A DNA stretch of 14,972 nucleotides from Helicobacteraceae bacterium (lineage in GTDB: Bacteria; Campylobacterota; Campylobacteria; Campylobacterales; Sulfurimonadaceae). Under the pieces are notes generated by a model. The model made no database searches, was not told the origin of the DNA, and saw nothing but the letters and a program-made list of their open reading frames with translations. Location: positions 1 to 14,972 of the forward strand of contig JAUVKK010000003.1 of assembly GCA_030596305.1 (NCBI GenBank). Direction: 5' to 3'. Both the position numbers and the translations under genes were made by a program. Positions 6,988-13,667 of this stretch are shown here, piece by piece. How positions within the stretch are numbered: the stretch's first letter is position 1; the number at the start of each line of letters is the position of its first letter.

Positions 6988-8191
6988 CGCTTGTACAGGG
7001 GGAACGCCAAAACCGGCACAAGTTGACAAATCACTACCAAAAGTCGCACTCAACGGCTACTTAAGCGATATGACCGCCGCTGCATTTGAGTGGCAACCTA
7101 TCACCGATACCCGCGTCAAAGGGGTCATTGTCTACCGTAATGATCCATCATCTAAAAGCCCTAACAAACTCAGCCAGATCGACACCGTCAAAAATGCACG
7201 TGTTACCCACTACCTTGATAGCAAGCTGAAACCTGAGACCCTTTACCAATACCGTTTTGCCACCTATAATGCAAAAGGGCACACCTCTCTTGCCAGTAAA
7301 AAGCTTGATGTAAAGACAAGACCTCTTTTAGCTTCTGTCAGCTTTTTCAGTACCTCAGGTTCCCTGCCGCGTGCTGCAAAACTGGTCTGGCGCCCGCACA
7401 CAAACAACAGTATTGTTGCCTACCGTCTGGAGCGTCGTCAAAACGGCACTGATAAATGGAAAAAGATAGCAATGATCAAAGGACGTCTCAATGCAGAGTA
7501 CATCGACACAGGTCTAAAAGACAACACCCGTTATGAGTACCGACTCAAGTCGGTGACCTACAATGACATCATCTCTAAACCGAGTCAAAGTGCCACTGTG
7601 ATCACCAAAGCACCGCCTCCGCCTGTTAACACTATCAATGCATCTCACGGTAAACCAGGTATGATTAATGTAAGCTGGAAAGATGACAATAGCGCCAACA
7701 TCGTCTATTACCAGGTCTACCGTGCAACCAGTGAGACCGGACGTTATAAACTGGTCGCTGACAGACTGAAAAAAATGCGTTATAACGACAGTATCTCTAA
7801 AACATCACAGCAGTACTTTTACAAGGTCATCGGTATCAATGCAGACAACCTCGGCGGTGAGCTGAAGGCTGTAAAAGCAGCTGCAGGTACCACGATCGAC
7901 GCACCAAGAGGTCCAAAAAACCTTGTGGCCATGGTTGAAAATGCCACCGTTCAGTTGACATGGAAGTCAACAGACAGCCGTGCTGTTTCGTACATCGTGA
8001 CCAAAGAGATCTCTAAAGGCTTTATGTCCAGTGAGACGAAGATCTATAAAAACATCAAAAAGACATTGATGATAGACAGTTCGCTAAAACATGGTGAAGA
8101 GTACACCTTCAGTGTCGTCAGTGTCGATAAAAACGGCATAAAGTCAGCACCGTCAAACAGTGTTAATGTCAAGTTGGAGGATAAAAAGTAA
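6932..8191 (+). CDS. FlpA-like lipoprotein with tandem fibronectin type III domains
   Basis: A 419-residue surface or periplasmic lipoprotein. A basic start and hydrophobic stretch end in the lipobox L18-S19-A20-C21, with Thr at +2 of the mature protein, so outer-membrane sorting is expected. The rest reads as four FN3-like beta-sandwich repeats of about 90-100 residues (roughly 30-125, 126-225, 226-322, 323-415). Each has a core Trp or Phe ('EWQP', 'LVWRP', 'VSWKDD', 'LTWKS') and a late 'Y.Y.....' strand ('YQYRFATYN', 'YEYRLKSVT', 'YFYKVIGIN', 'YTFSVVSVD'). Position between the pseudouridine synthase and trmB matches C. jejuni FlpA, a fibronectin-binding adhesin. In a likely free-living relative a host-adhesion role is doubtful; an envelope or divisome-linked scaffold is equally possible. 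Function here is unknown. Confidence 0.85.
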   Translation: MNSYLIRILSATSILVLLSACTGGTPKPAQVDKSLPKVALNGYLSDMTAAAFEWQPITDTRVKGVIVYRNDPSSKSPNKLSQIDTVKNARVTHYLDSKLKPETLYQYRFATYNAKGHTSLASKKLDVKTRPLLASVSFFSTSGSLPRAAKLVWRPHTNNSIVAYRLERRQNGTDKWKKIAMIKGRLNAEYIDTGLKDNTRYEYRLKSVTYNDIISKPSQSATVITKAPPPPVNTINASHGKPGMINVSWKDDNSANIVYYQVYRATSETGRYKLVADRLKKMRYNDSISKTSQQYFYKVIGINADNLGGELKAVKAAAGTTIDAPRGPKNLVAMVENATVQLTWKSTDSRAVSYIVTKEISKGFMSSETKIYKNIKKTLMIDSSLKHGEEYTFSVVSVDKNGIKSAPSNSVNVKLEDKK

Positions 8192-8194
8192 TCT

Positions 8195-9367
8195 ATGCCG
8201 CACATCCACATCAAATCTTTTAATCCCGTTGCCCTGCCTGCAAAAAGAGAGAACGTTGACTTTCACTTTATGGCAAGCAACGTTACCCACAAAGATGAAC
8301 ATCTTATTGCTACCAGCATCGATGATAAAGAATTTTTTCTCCTGATCAAAGACACCGCAGACAATGTACTCTTGAAAAGTGAGAAGATCTCCCGTCCCTC
8401 ACCGACCTATCTTGTCAAACAGGCGCTTAACCACTATGCTGCACTGACCAACAGCGAGATACTCGCATCTAACGTTGATGACACCACTAAAAACATGCAC
8501 CTGCAAAAAGAGGATGCTTTATGGACCATTCACGATTTTGCCAAGGGGTTTCCGGAAGCTGATGATGTTCGCATCGAAGTTGGATTTGGCTCCGGCCGTC
8601 ACCTTCTGCATCAGGCAAAAGAGAATCCTGAAATTCTTTTTATCGGTATAGAGATACATAAGCCCTCAGTCGAACAGGCACTTAAACAGATCAACATCTT
8701 AGGGCTTAAAAACCTTATCTTGCTCGATTATGATGCAAGACTCTTTTTAGAACTGGTTCCATCAAACATTGTCAGCCGTGTCTATGTCCACTTCCCGGTG
8801 CCTTGGGATAAAAAACCGCACCGTCGTGTTATCTCGACTGCCTTTATCAGTGAGTCAACACGTGTCTTGGCACCTCAAGGTCGTCTTGAACTTCGCACAG
8901 ACAGCGAAAACTATTTTGCGTATTCATGGGAGACTTTTATTGCGCTTAACAGAGCTAAGTTAGAGGTCAACAAAAACCAGGAGATCGCTATTAGCTCCAA
9001 ATACGAAGACCGCTGGAAAAAGATGGAAAAAAACATCTATGATATTACGCTTATCAATGATGAGATATCGCCTGAGCTGAACCTTGAAGGCAGTTTTGAG
9101 TTCAAGACAGGTCTCGATGAAGAGTGCCTGAACAAGCTCAATACAACAACCCATAAGATCGAAGGCGGCTTTATCCATTTTGAACGTCTTTATAAAACAA
9201 GTGACGGGAGAATGATGGCAAGGATCTCAATGGGAAGTTTTGAGAGACCTGAACACCTCTATGTCATTATCGGTAAAGAGAAAAGTTACTACTTTCCAAC
9301 CCAGCCCGTACCGTCTCAGGTCAACTTTGCCGTACATAAACATCTAGACGAGCTGCTGCATGGATAA
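8195..9367 (+). CDS. trmB: TrmB, tRNA (guanine-46-N7)-methyltransferase, long Campylobacterota form
   Basis: A 390-residue enzyme, about 150 residues longer than E. coli TrmB. The SAM-binding motif I is 'IEVGFGSGRHLL' (from residue 127), followed by 'FIGIEIHKPS'. The family motif appears as 'HFPVPWDKKPHRR' (199-211), with Val where E. coli-type enzymes have Asp in FPDPW. 'GRLELRTDSENYF' is the last core motif. About 110-120 residues precede the methyltransferase core and about 100 follow it; this enlarged form is, from memory, usual in this phylum. It starts 3 bases after the lipoprotein stop. A GGAGG at 8176-8180 is 14 bases upstream, rather far, so translational coupling is likely. Its last 8 bases overlap ftsE. 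Confidence 0.9.
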   Translation: MPHIHIKSFNPVALPAKRENVDFHFMASNVTHKDEHLIATSIDDKEFFLLIKDTADNVLLKSEKISRPSPTYLVKQALNHYAALTNSEILASNVDDTTKNMHLQKEDALWTIHDFAKGFPEADDVRIEVGFGSGRHLLHQAKENPEILFIGIEIHKPSVEQALKQINILGLKNLILLDYDARLFLELVPSNIVSRVYVHFPVPWDKKPHRRVISTAFISESTRVLAPQGRLELRTDSENYFAYSWETFIALNRAKLEVNKNQEIAISSKYEDRWKKMEKNIYDITLINDEISPELNLEGSFEFKTGLDEECLNKLNTTTHKIEGGFIHFERLYKTSDGRMMARISMGSFERPEHLYVIIGKEKSYYFPTQPVPSQVNFAVHKHLDELLHG

Positions 9368-10031
9368 GGTCATATTAGCGCAGGACCTTTCACTGGCCTA
9401 TAACACGGAAGAGACCATCATCTCAAGAGCAAACTTCTCTGTCAGCTCAGGTGACTTTGTCTTTATCACCGGTGCCAGCGGTAGCGGTAAGTCTACCCTG
9501 CTTCGATCTTTTTACGGTGCACTTAAACCTGAAAACGGTTCTCTTATCGTTGGTGGAGTCGAAGTGAACAATATATCAAGTTCCAAACTTAACTTCCTGC
9601 GTCGCCATATCGGGATCGTCTTTCAAGACTACAAACTGATCAAAGAGTGGACAATAGAGAAAAACGTAGCACTGCCGCTTATCATCAACGGCTATGCCAA
9701 AGATGTCTGCGATATTCAAGTCGATAAACTGCTCAACCATGTCAAACTCTCACATAAAATGGGGAAATATCCACCTGAGCTCAGTGGTGGTGAACAGCAG
9801 CGCGTGGCAATGGCCAGAGCTCTGGCGCACAACCCTATCTTGATCTTGGCAGATGAGCCTACCGGTAACCTTGACGACTACTCATCAAAACTGATCTGGA
9901 ACCTTCTTGAAGGTGCTAATACACAACTCAATGCAACAGTCTTAGTGGTTACCCACCACATTCCAGAAGACCTTGCCGTCGATTATAAACATTTTAATAT
10001 TGAGGGAGGAGATGTTTATGAAGTCAGTTAA
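9360..10031 (+). CDS. ftsE: FtsE, ATPase of the FtsEX divisome ABC complex
   Basis: A 223-residue ABC ATPase with Walker A 'GASGSGKST' (38-46), Q-loop in 'IVFQDYKLI', signature '[15 protein letters not shown]', Walker B '[13 protein letters not shown]' and the switch His in 'VVTHH'. All catalytic residues are present. It is assigned to FtsE by length and by the FtsX-like permease immediately downstream. FtsEX does not transport; ATP turnover changes FtsX conformation to control periplasmic wall hydrolysis at the septum. The ATG lies in the last codons of trmB (8-bp overlap) with no strong ribosome binding site of its own, suggesting coupled translation. Confidence 0.93.
   Translation: MDKVILAQDLSLAYNTEETIISRANFSVSSGDFVFITGASGSGKSTLLRSFYGALKPENGSLIVGGVEVNNISSSKLNFLRRHIGIVFQDYKLIKEWTIEKNVALPLIINGYAKDVCDIQVDKLLNHVKLSHKMGKYPPELSGGEQQRVAMARALAHNPILILADEPTGNLDDYSSKLIWNLLEGANTQLNATVLVVTHHIPEDLAVDYKHFNIEGGDVYEVS
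10005..10010 (+). promoter_or_regulatory. Ribosome binding site fixing the ftsX start
   Basis: GGAGGA at 10005-10010 is 7 bases before the ATG at 10018 but only 1 base before the in-frame ATG at 10012. A start further upstream, near 9973, would add a 15-residue leader copied from within ftsE. The ATG at 10018 is therefore the likely start. Confidence 0.7.
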
Positions 10032-10830
10032 AAACCATCTCTCTCTTATCATCGCCCTTTTTACCATCGTCTTTACCATGCAGATCTATATTGTCGTTGA
10101 TCGAACAGTTAAGGCATATGAATATGACCTCAACGAAAATTACAGTATTGTCGTTGTCACTCAAAAGAAGGTTGATACAGACACTCTTGTTGCCATGAGT
10201 CCCAAGATCAAAAGTGCTGATGAGATCTCTACCAAAGAGGTGATCAGCAATCTTCAGTCACAGATGAAACAGCGTCACATCGACCTGCTGAAGCTTTCAC
10301 TCCCACACTTCTACTCTTTACACCTTACTCATTACCCTGCACCACATGAGGTAAAGGAGCTGCGTAAAAGACTGGAAAAGAACAGTCACATCACACGTAT
10401 CGAAGACTTCGCACAAAGTCATGATACGCTGTATAAACTGCTACTTCTTTTTAAATCTGTCATTGTCCTCTTTGCTATCGCAATATTTGCAGTCACTTCG
10501 CTGCTGATAATTAAAGAGATGCGTATCTGGCAGTTCCAGCATAATGAGCGTATGAGTATCATGGCGATGTTCGGTGCACCGGTGTGGATGCGTTCAGCCG
10601 TACTGTTTAGAGTCTCTATTGTCGATGCTGTCATCGCTTCTGTGTTGGCCATCGGGACCATTACCTATGCAGACTTTATGAAAGTCGGCAATGAACAGTT
10701 ACAGTCTATCGGTATCGAGGTACTGCTGTTTGACCCGATCAATGACAGTCTTTTAATTGTGGGTGTCGCCTTAAGTCTCTCTATCATCCTTGCTACACTG
10801 ATTGTCATCGGTCATAAAGAAGAGGTCTGA
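10018..10830 (+). CDS. ftsX: FtsX, membrane subunit of the FtsEX divisome complex
   Basis: A 270-residue membrane protein with the FtsX layout: transmembrane helix 1 at about 7-28; a periplasmic domain of about 110 residues; then helices near 138-162, 187-212 and 244-265 with the cytoplasmic loop that contacts FtsE between helices 2 and 3 ('MRIWQFQHNERMSIMAMFGA'). The 'MAMFGAPVWMR' segment is the usual 'm..lGA....R' coupling region. The first 14 bases overlap ftsE, and the stop TGA shares one base with the ATG of the EnvC-like gene. FtsX would pass the FtsE ATP cycle to the periplasmic coiled-coil partner encoded next. Sequence divergence from E. coli FtsX is large, so the name relies on topology and context. 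Confidence 0.9.
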   Translation: MKSVKNHLSLIIALFTIVFTMQIYIVVDRTVKAYEYDLNENYSIVVVTQKKVDTDTLVAMSPKIKSADEISTKEVISNLQSQMKQRHIDLLKLSLPHFYSLHLTHYPAPHEVKELRKRLEKNSHITRIEDFAQSHDTLYKLLLLFKSVIVLFAIAIFAVTSLLIIKEMRIWQFQHNERMSIMAMFGAPVWMRSAVLFRVSIVDAVIASVLAIGTITYADFMKVGNEQLQSIGIEVLLFDPINDSLLIVGVALSLSIILATLIVIGHKEEV

Positions 10831-12029
10831 TGCGCGCACTTTTACTCTCTCTTCTTCTTATTGTCTCTACAGTAGCCGCGAAACAAGACGTTACTAAACA
10901 GATAAAAAAGACCAACAAAGAGATCAAAAGCTTTGACAAAAAGTACTCCAGTCTCCATAAAAAGATGTCCAAAACAGCCAAGGCGATTAAAAAGTCTGAA
11001 AAAGAGCTGGTTCGACAAGAGAAAGAGATCACAGAACTTAGTAAAAAATTGGGAAATTCGCAAGAGAGATATCAAGCCAACCAAAAAGAGCTGCTGGTAC
11101 TTAAAGACAAGCAGCTGCTGCTGCATGGCAAACAGGGACTCATAGAAAAAGAGCTTATCCAATCGATTGCACGCAACATCTCTATCAACTCTTTAGTCAA
11201 AGACAAACATGCTGTCACAACAGAATCAATTATCACTGAAGAGATACTAAACGAACTTAATCTCCAGACCCAGCGCAAGATAGAACGGTTAGAGCAAGAG
11301 CACAACTCTAACGCCAAGACGATAAAAAGTTATCAGACTCGCACGGACAGACTCCAGGCCAACATCAGCAATATTGATAAAGAGAAGATCAAACTGCTAA
11401 AAGTGACTAAAAACAATAAAAAATCTATTACCAAGATGCAAAAAGACCGAAAAAAGTATAAAAAGTCCATCAATAAACTGCTTGCACAAAAAAAGGCTCT
11501 AAGCAGTACACTTGCGAGACTCAACATCATTAAGTCAGAAGAGAAAAAACAGACAAAACAGACAAAGAGAAGCAGAACCAAAACAAATACTACGGCCAAA
11601 GTAACCAAAAAAGGCTCAAGCTATCAGAGTGTAAAGTCAAAAAGATATCGCGGCAAAAAGACCATTGCACCACTTTCAGGTTATAGAGTGGTCAAAAAGT
11701 TCGGTCCCTATACTGATCCTATCTACAAAATCAAGATCTACAACGAGTCTGTCTCTCTTCAGCCAAATCAGCGTAACGCTAAGGTCAAGACCGTTCTAAA
11801 CGGTAAAGTCATCCTGGCTAAAAAGACACAGCTTCTTGACAACGTCGTCATCGTAAAACACTCAAACGGTCTTCATACCATCTATGCCCACCTGGATCAG
11901 ATCGCCCCTACCGTTAAAAAGGGCAAAAAAGTCAAAAAAGGCTCTACAATTGGTCGTGTAGACCATGAGCTTACCTTTGAAGTGACGCAGGATAGTTATC
12001 ATATTGATCCAATGACGTTGATAAAGTAG
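10830..12029 (+). CDS. EnvC-like murein hydrolase activator (coiled coil plus degenerate LytM/M23)
   Basis: A 399-residue secreted protein. A signal peptide (about 1-17, ending 'STVAA') is followed by a long Lys/Glu-rich coiled coil (about 20-250), a basic linker (about 240-275) and a C-terminal LytM/M23 domain (about 280-399). In active M23 enzymes the first zinc ligands form H-x3-D; here the site reads N305-E-S-V-S309. The later HxH before 'FEV' reads E380-L-T382. Only the His of 'YAHLD' (H354) is kept. The domain should therefore not bind zinc or cut peptidoglycan by itself, as in EnvC, which activates amidases under FtsEX control. Its start overlaps the ftsX stop by one base, which supports direct functional linkage. 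The amidase partner is not in this window. Confidence 0.85.
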   Translation: MRALLLSLLLIVSTVAAKQDVTKQIKKTNKEIKSFDKKYSSLHKKMSKTAKAIKKSEKELVRQEKEITELSKKLGNSQERYQANQKELLVLKDKQLLLHGKQGLIEKELIQSIARNISINSLVKDKHAVTTESIITEEILNELNLQTQRKIERLEQEHNSNAKTIKSYQTRTDRLQANISNIDKEKIKLLKVTKNNKKSITKMQKDRKKYKKSINKLLAQKKALSSTLARLNIIKSEEKKQTKQTKRSRTKTNTTAKVTKKGSSYQSVKSKRYRGKKTIAPLSGYRVVKKFGPYTDPIYKIKIYNESVSLQPNQRNAKVKTVLNGKVILAKKTQLLDNVVIVKHSNGLHTIYAHLDQIAPTVKKGKKVKKGSTIGRVDHELTFEVTQDSYHIDPMTLIK

Positions 12030-12047
12030 ATACTCTATCAACATCTA

Positions 12048-12082
12048 TCTTCACACATTTTCTGCTCTTATTTGTGAGAAGA
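12048..12082 (+). terminator. Imperfect hairpin just after the ftsEX operon, possible terminator
   Basis: TCTTCACACA (12048-12057) pairs with TGTGAGAAGA (12073-12082) with one A-A mismatch across a 15-base loop, 19 bases after the EnvC-like stop. No T-run follows, so it is a weak candidate for an intrinsic terminator; it might instead protect the mRNA end. Confidence 0.3.
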
Positions 12083-12097
12083 CCGTTTAAATACACC

Positions 12098-12126
12098 TTG
12101 TCTTAAAACAACTTACTTAAGAACAA
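12098..12126. repeat. Imperfect inverted repeat in the leader of the NIT-like gene cluster
   Basis: TTGTCTTAA (12098-12106) and TTAAGAACAA (12117-12126) are complementary apart from one extra base, separated by 10 bases. It lies about 160 bp upstream of the first NIT-like gene in an otherwise featureless AT-rich 257-bp gap (12030-12286). It could be an operator, but no regulator family is recognised. Confidence 0.25.
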
Positions 12127-12286
12127 TTCACTATACAATACTGCCACTATTTTGAGTTAAGACATTTAAACTGACAATAAATATTAATATAAATGAGTAT
12201 ACATTTTAAGCTGTTATTTATTATTTTTCATCAATAATAGTTATATCTTAATATCAAGTAACGCTTATCAACCAAAAGGATAACTT

Positions 12287-13108
12287 ATGAAAAAAATTGT
12301 AATGTTGCTATTAATGCTGGTAGTCACTGCATCTGCTGTTTCAGATGCCAAAAAAGTACGCTACCTCGATACTGTTAAAGACCTTATTGTCGCAACGCAA
12401 AAGACACGTGGCGGTACCTATAACTTTTTAAATGGAAGTGAGTTTGCACAGTTTGGTGTATTTGACCAACGCTCAAAGATCAAAGCTTCATTTAAGGCAC
12501 TAAACCGACAATTTAAAGTGGTAGGTCCAAAAATAGACGGTGAGTTTGACAAACTGTATAAGCAGATGAAAAGTCTTAACAAACTGGCATTTCAACTTGA
12601 TCCATTAACATCGTTCAAAGCATACAGTTCACTTATCAATAAGATGATCATATTGGGAGGTAAAGCACAAGTAGAACTTTATGGAGATGGCAACAAGTTT
12701 GAGAAGAGAGCAAGTGATGTGATGATGAACCAGATCATGCGATTGACAGAAGGGCTTGGTAAACTACGCGGTTTGGGTTCTGGTATTGCCGCGCGTGGTG
12801 AATGTGAAGATGAAGAGGTCGAGTATATGGAGGGCTATGTTGATGAAGTAAATAAAAACATGCAAAAAGTCATTGCTTCAATGAGCGCTCTAAGTAAAGA
12901 ATATGACGACAAATATCCTGCAGGTTTGAGTAAAAAACTCTCAAAATATAAAAAAGGTGTTCTCTCATATGTTAAGCTGGCCGAGACAAAATTGATCGAA
13001 AAAGATAATATACAGGTCGATTCAAATCAATACTTTAAACAAGGTACAGACCTAATTGGCGGTGCGATCAAGTTTTATAAAATGAACTCAAAAGCACTTA
13101 AAGACTAA
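12287..13108 (+). CDS. Secreted stand-alone NIT-like (nitrate/nitrite-sensing) protein, copy 1
   Basis: A 273-residue, mostly helical protein with a signal peptide (1-17, cleavage after A15-S16-A17) and no other membrane segment. It resembles the NIT sensor domain (PF08376). The N-terminal half has 'LIVATQKTRGGTYNFL' (Q38, R41, G42), then 'FDQRSKIKASFKAL' and 'TSFKAYSSLINKMI'. The second half has a matching helix 'LTEGLGKLRGLGSGIAA' (R161, G162). NIT domains normally sit in chemoreceptors, histidine kinases or NasR with an output module; none is present here. One Cys occurs, C173. The gene has an AAAAGGATAAC ribosome binding site, is followed 18 bp later by a MORN-repeat gene, and has a paralogue at 13668-14504. 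A role as a periplasmic ligand-binding partner of some membrane receptor is inference; the ligand is unknown. Confidence 0.7.
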   Translation: MKKIVMLLLMLVVTASAVSDAKKVRYLDTVKDLIVATQKTRGGTYNFLNGSEFAQFGVFDQRSKIKASFKALNRQFKVVGPKIDGEFDKLYKQMKSLNKLAFQLDPLTSFKAYSSLINKMIILGGKAQVELYGDGNKFEKRASDVMMNQIMRLTEGLGKLRGLGSGIAARGECEDEEVEYMEGYVDEVNKNMQKVIASMSALSKEYDDKYPAGLSKKLSKYKKGVLSYVKLAETKLIEKDNIQVDSNQYFKQGTDLIGGAIKFYKMNSKALKD

Positions 13109-13126
13109 TCAATAAAAGGATAATGT

Positions 13127-13510
13127 ATGCGATTTTTATTGATCATGACAATGCTGATGAGTATCACTCTTTTTGCAGAGATACAGAAAAAAAGCTACTC
13201 AAGTGGCGAGTTGAAGTCTGAGACCAACTACACCTCTGGTAAAAAGAGCGGTATCTCTAAAGGGTATTACAAAAACGGTAAGACAAAATATGAGGCACAG
13301 TACAAAAACAATAAGCGTGAAGGCCTCACAAAGTCCTATTATAAAACGGGGATATTAAAAGCAGAAGAGAACTATAAAGATGGTTCACTAAACGGTATAT
13401 CAAAAAAATACTATAAAAGCGGGAAACTCAAATCAGACTTTAATTTTGAAAGCGATCTGCCGGTCAGTGGTTCAAAGTACACTGAAGATGGTAAAAAGGC
13501 AGATAGTTAA
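13127..13510 (+). CDS. Small secreted MORN_2-repeat protein
   Basis: A 127-residue protein with a signal peptide (about 1-17, 'ITLFA' then EIQ) followed by four consecutive repeats of exactly 24 residues (21-44, 45-68, 69-92, 93-116) and an 11-residue tail. The repeat consensus is K-x-Y-Y-K-x-G-x-L-K-x-E-x-x-Y-K-x-x-x-x-x-G-x-S/T, typical of MORN_2 (PF07661). The last copy has drifted (Phe for Tyr, Pro inserted). Such proteins are often labelled 'YwqK family antitoxin' in databases, but no toxin gene is adjacent and the signal peptide argues against that role. It starts 18 bp after the first NIT-like gene with a similar AAAAGGATAA ribosome binding site, so the two look co-transcribed. MORN_2 strands commonly form extended beta surfaces; the partner here is unknown. 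Confidence 0.8.
   Translation: MRFLLIMTMLMSITLFAEIQKKSYSSGELKSETNYTSGKKSGISKGYYKNGKTKYEAQYKNNKREGLTKSYYKTGILKAEENYKDGSLNGISKKYYKSGKLKSDFNFESDLPVSGSKYTEDGKKADS
13187..13474 (+). repeat. Four tandem 72-bp units encoding MORN_2 repeats
   Basis: The units begin at 13187, 13259, 13331 and 13403. They are regular in length with no indels. At the DNA level they have diverged (for example tattacaaaaac, tattataaaacg, tactataaaagc), so this is an old protein repeat rather than a recent slippage array. Confidence 0.75.
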
Positions 13511-13584
13511 TATCTTTTTATCTCACGAAGTGTTGACCTATAGACTAACGTTCAAAAGTATTGTCATCTTTCTATAAAGTAAAC

Positions 13585-13613
13585 CATTTAAACTCAGAAT
13601 TAGGTACTATAAT
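13585..13613 (+). promoter_or_regulatory. Probable promoter for the second NIT-like gene
   Basis: A perfect TATAAT at 13608-13613 lies 54 bp before the ATG at 13668. The -35 area is poor (CATTTA at 13585-13590, 17-bp spacer). The block CATTTAAACT here (13585-13594) also occurs at 12163-12172 upstream of the first NIT-like gene. The rest of the 157-bp gap (13511-13667) is AT-rich with no other clear signal. Confidence 0.5.
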
Positions 13614-13667
13614 AACAAGAGAACTAAAGTATAGACCAATAACTCAAAAGAATTTAAAAGGTGTAGC

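Noticed and set aside
9973..10017. Longer ftsX form starting at 9973
   Set aside because: The added residues are encoded within ftsE in another frame, and GGAGGA is placed correctly only for the ATG at 10018.
13187..13474. Tandem 72-bp units as a possible CRISPR-like array
   Set aside because: The units are coding, diverged, contiguous and without spacers; they encode MORN_2 repeats.
13127..13510. MORN protein as the antitoxin of a toxin-antitoxin pair
   Set aside because: It has a signal peptide and neither neighbour resembles a toxin; the label comes from family naming.
13500..13519. Short AGATA/TATCT hairpin followed by T residues after the MORN gene
   Set aside because: Only five A/T-rich pairs; too weak to call a terminator.
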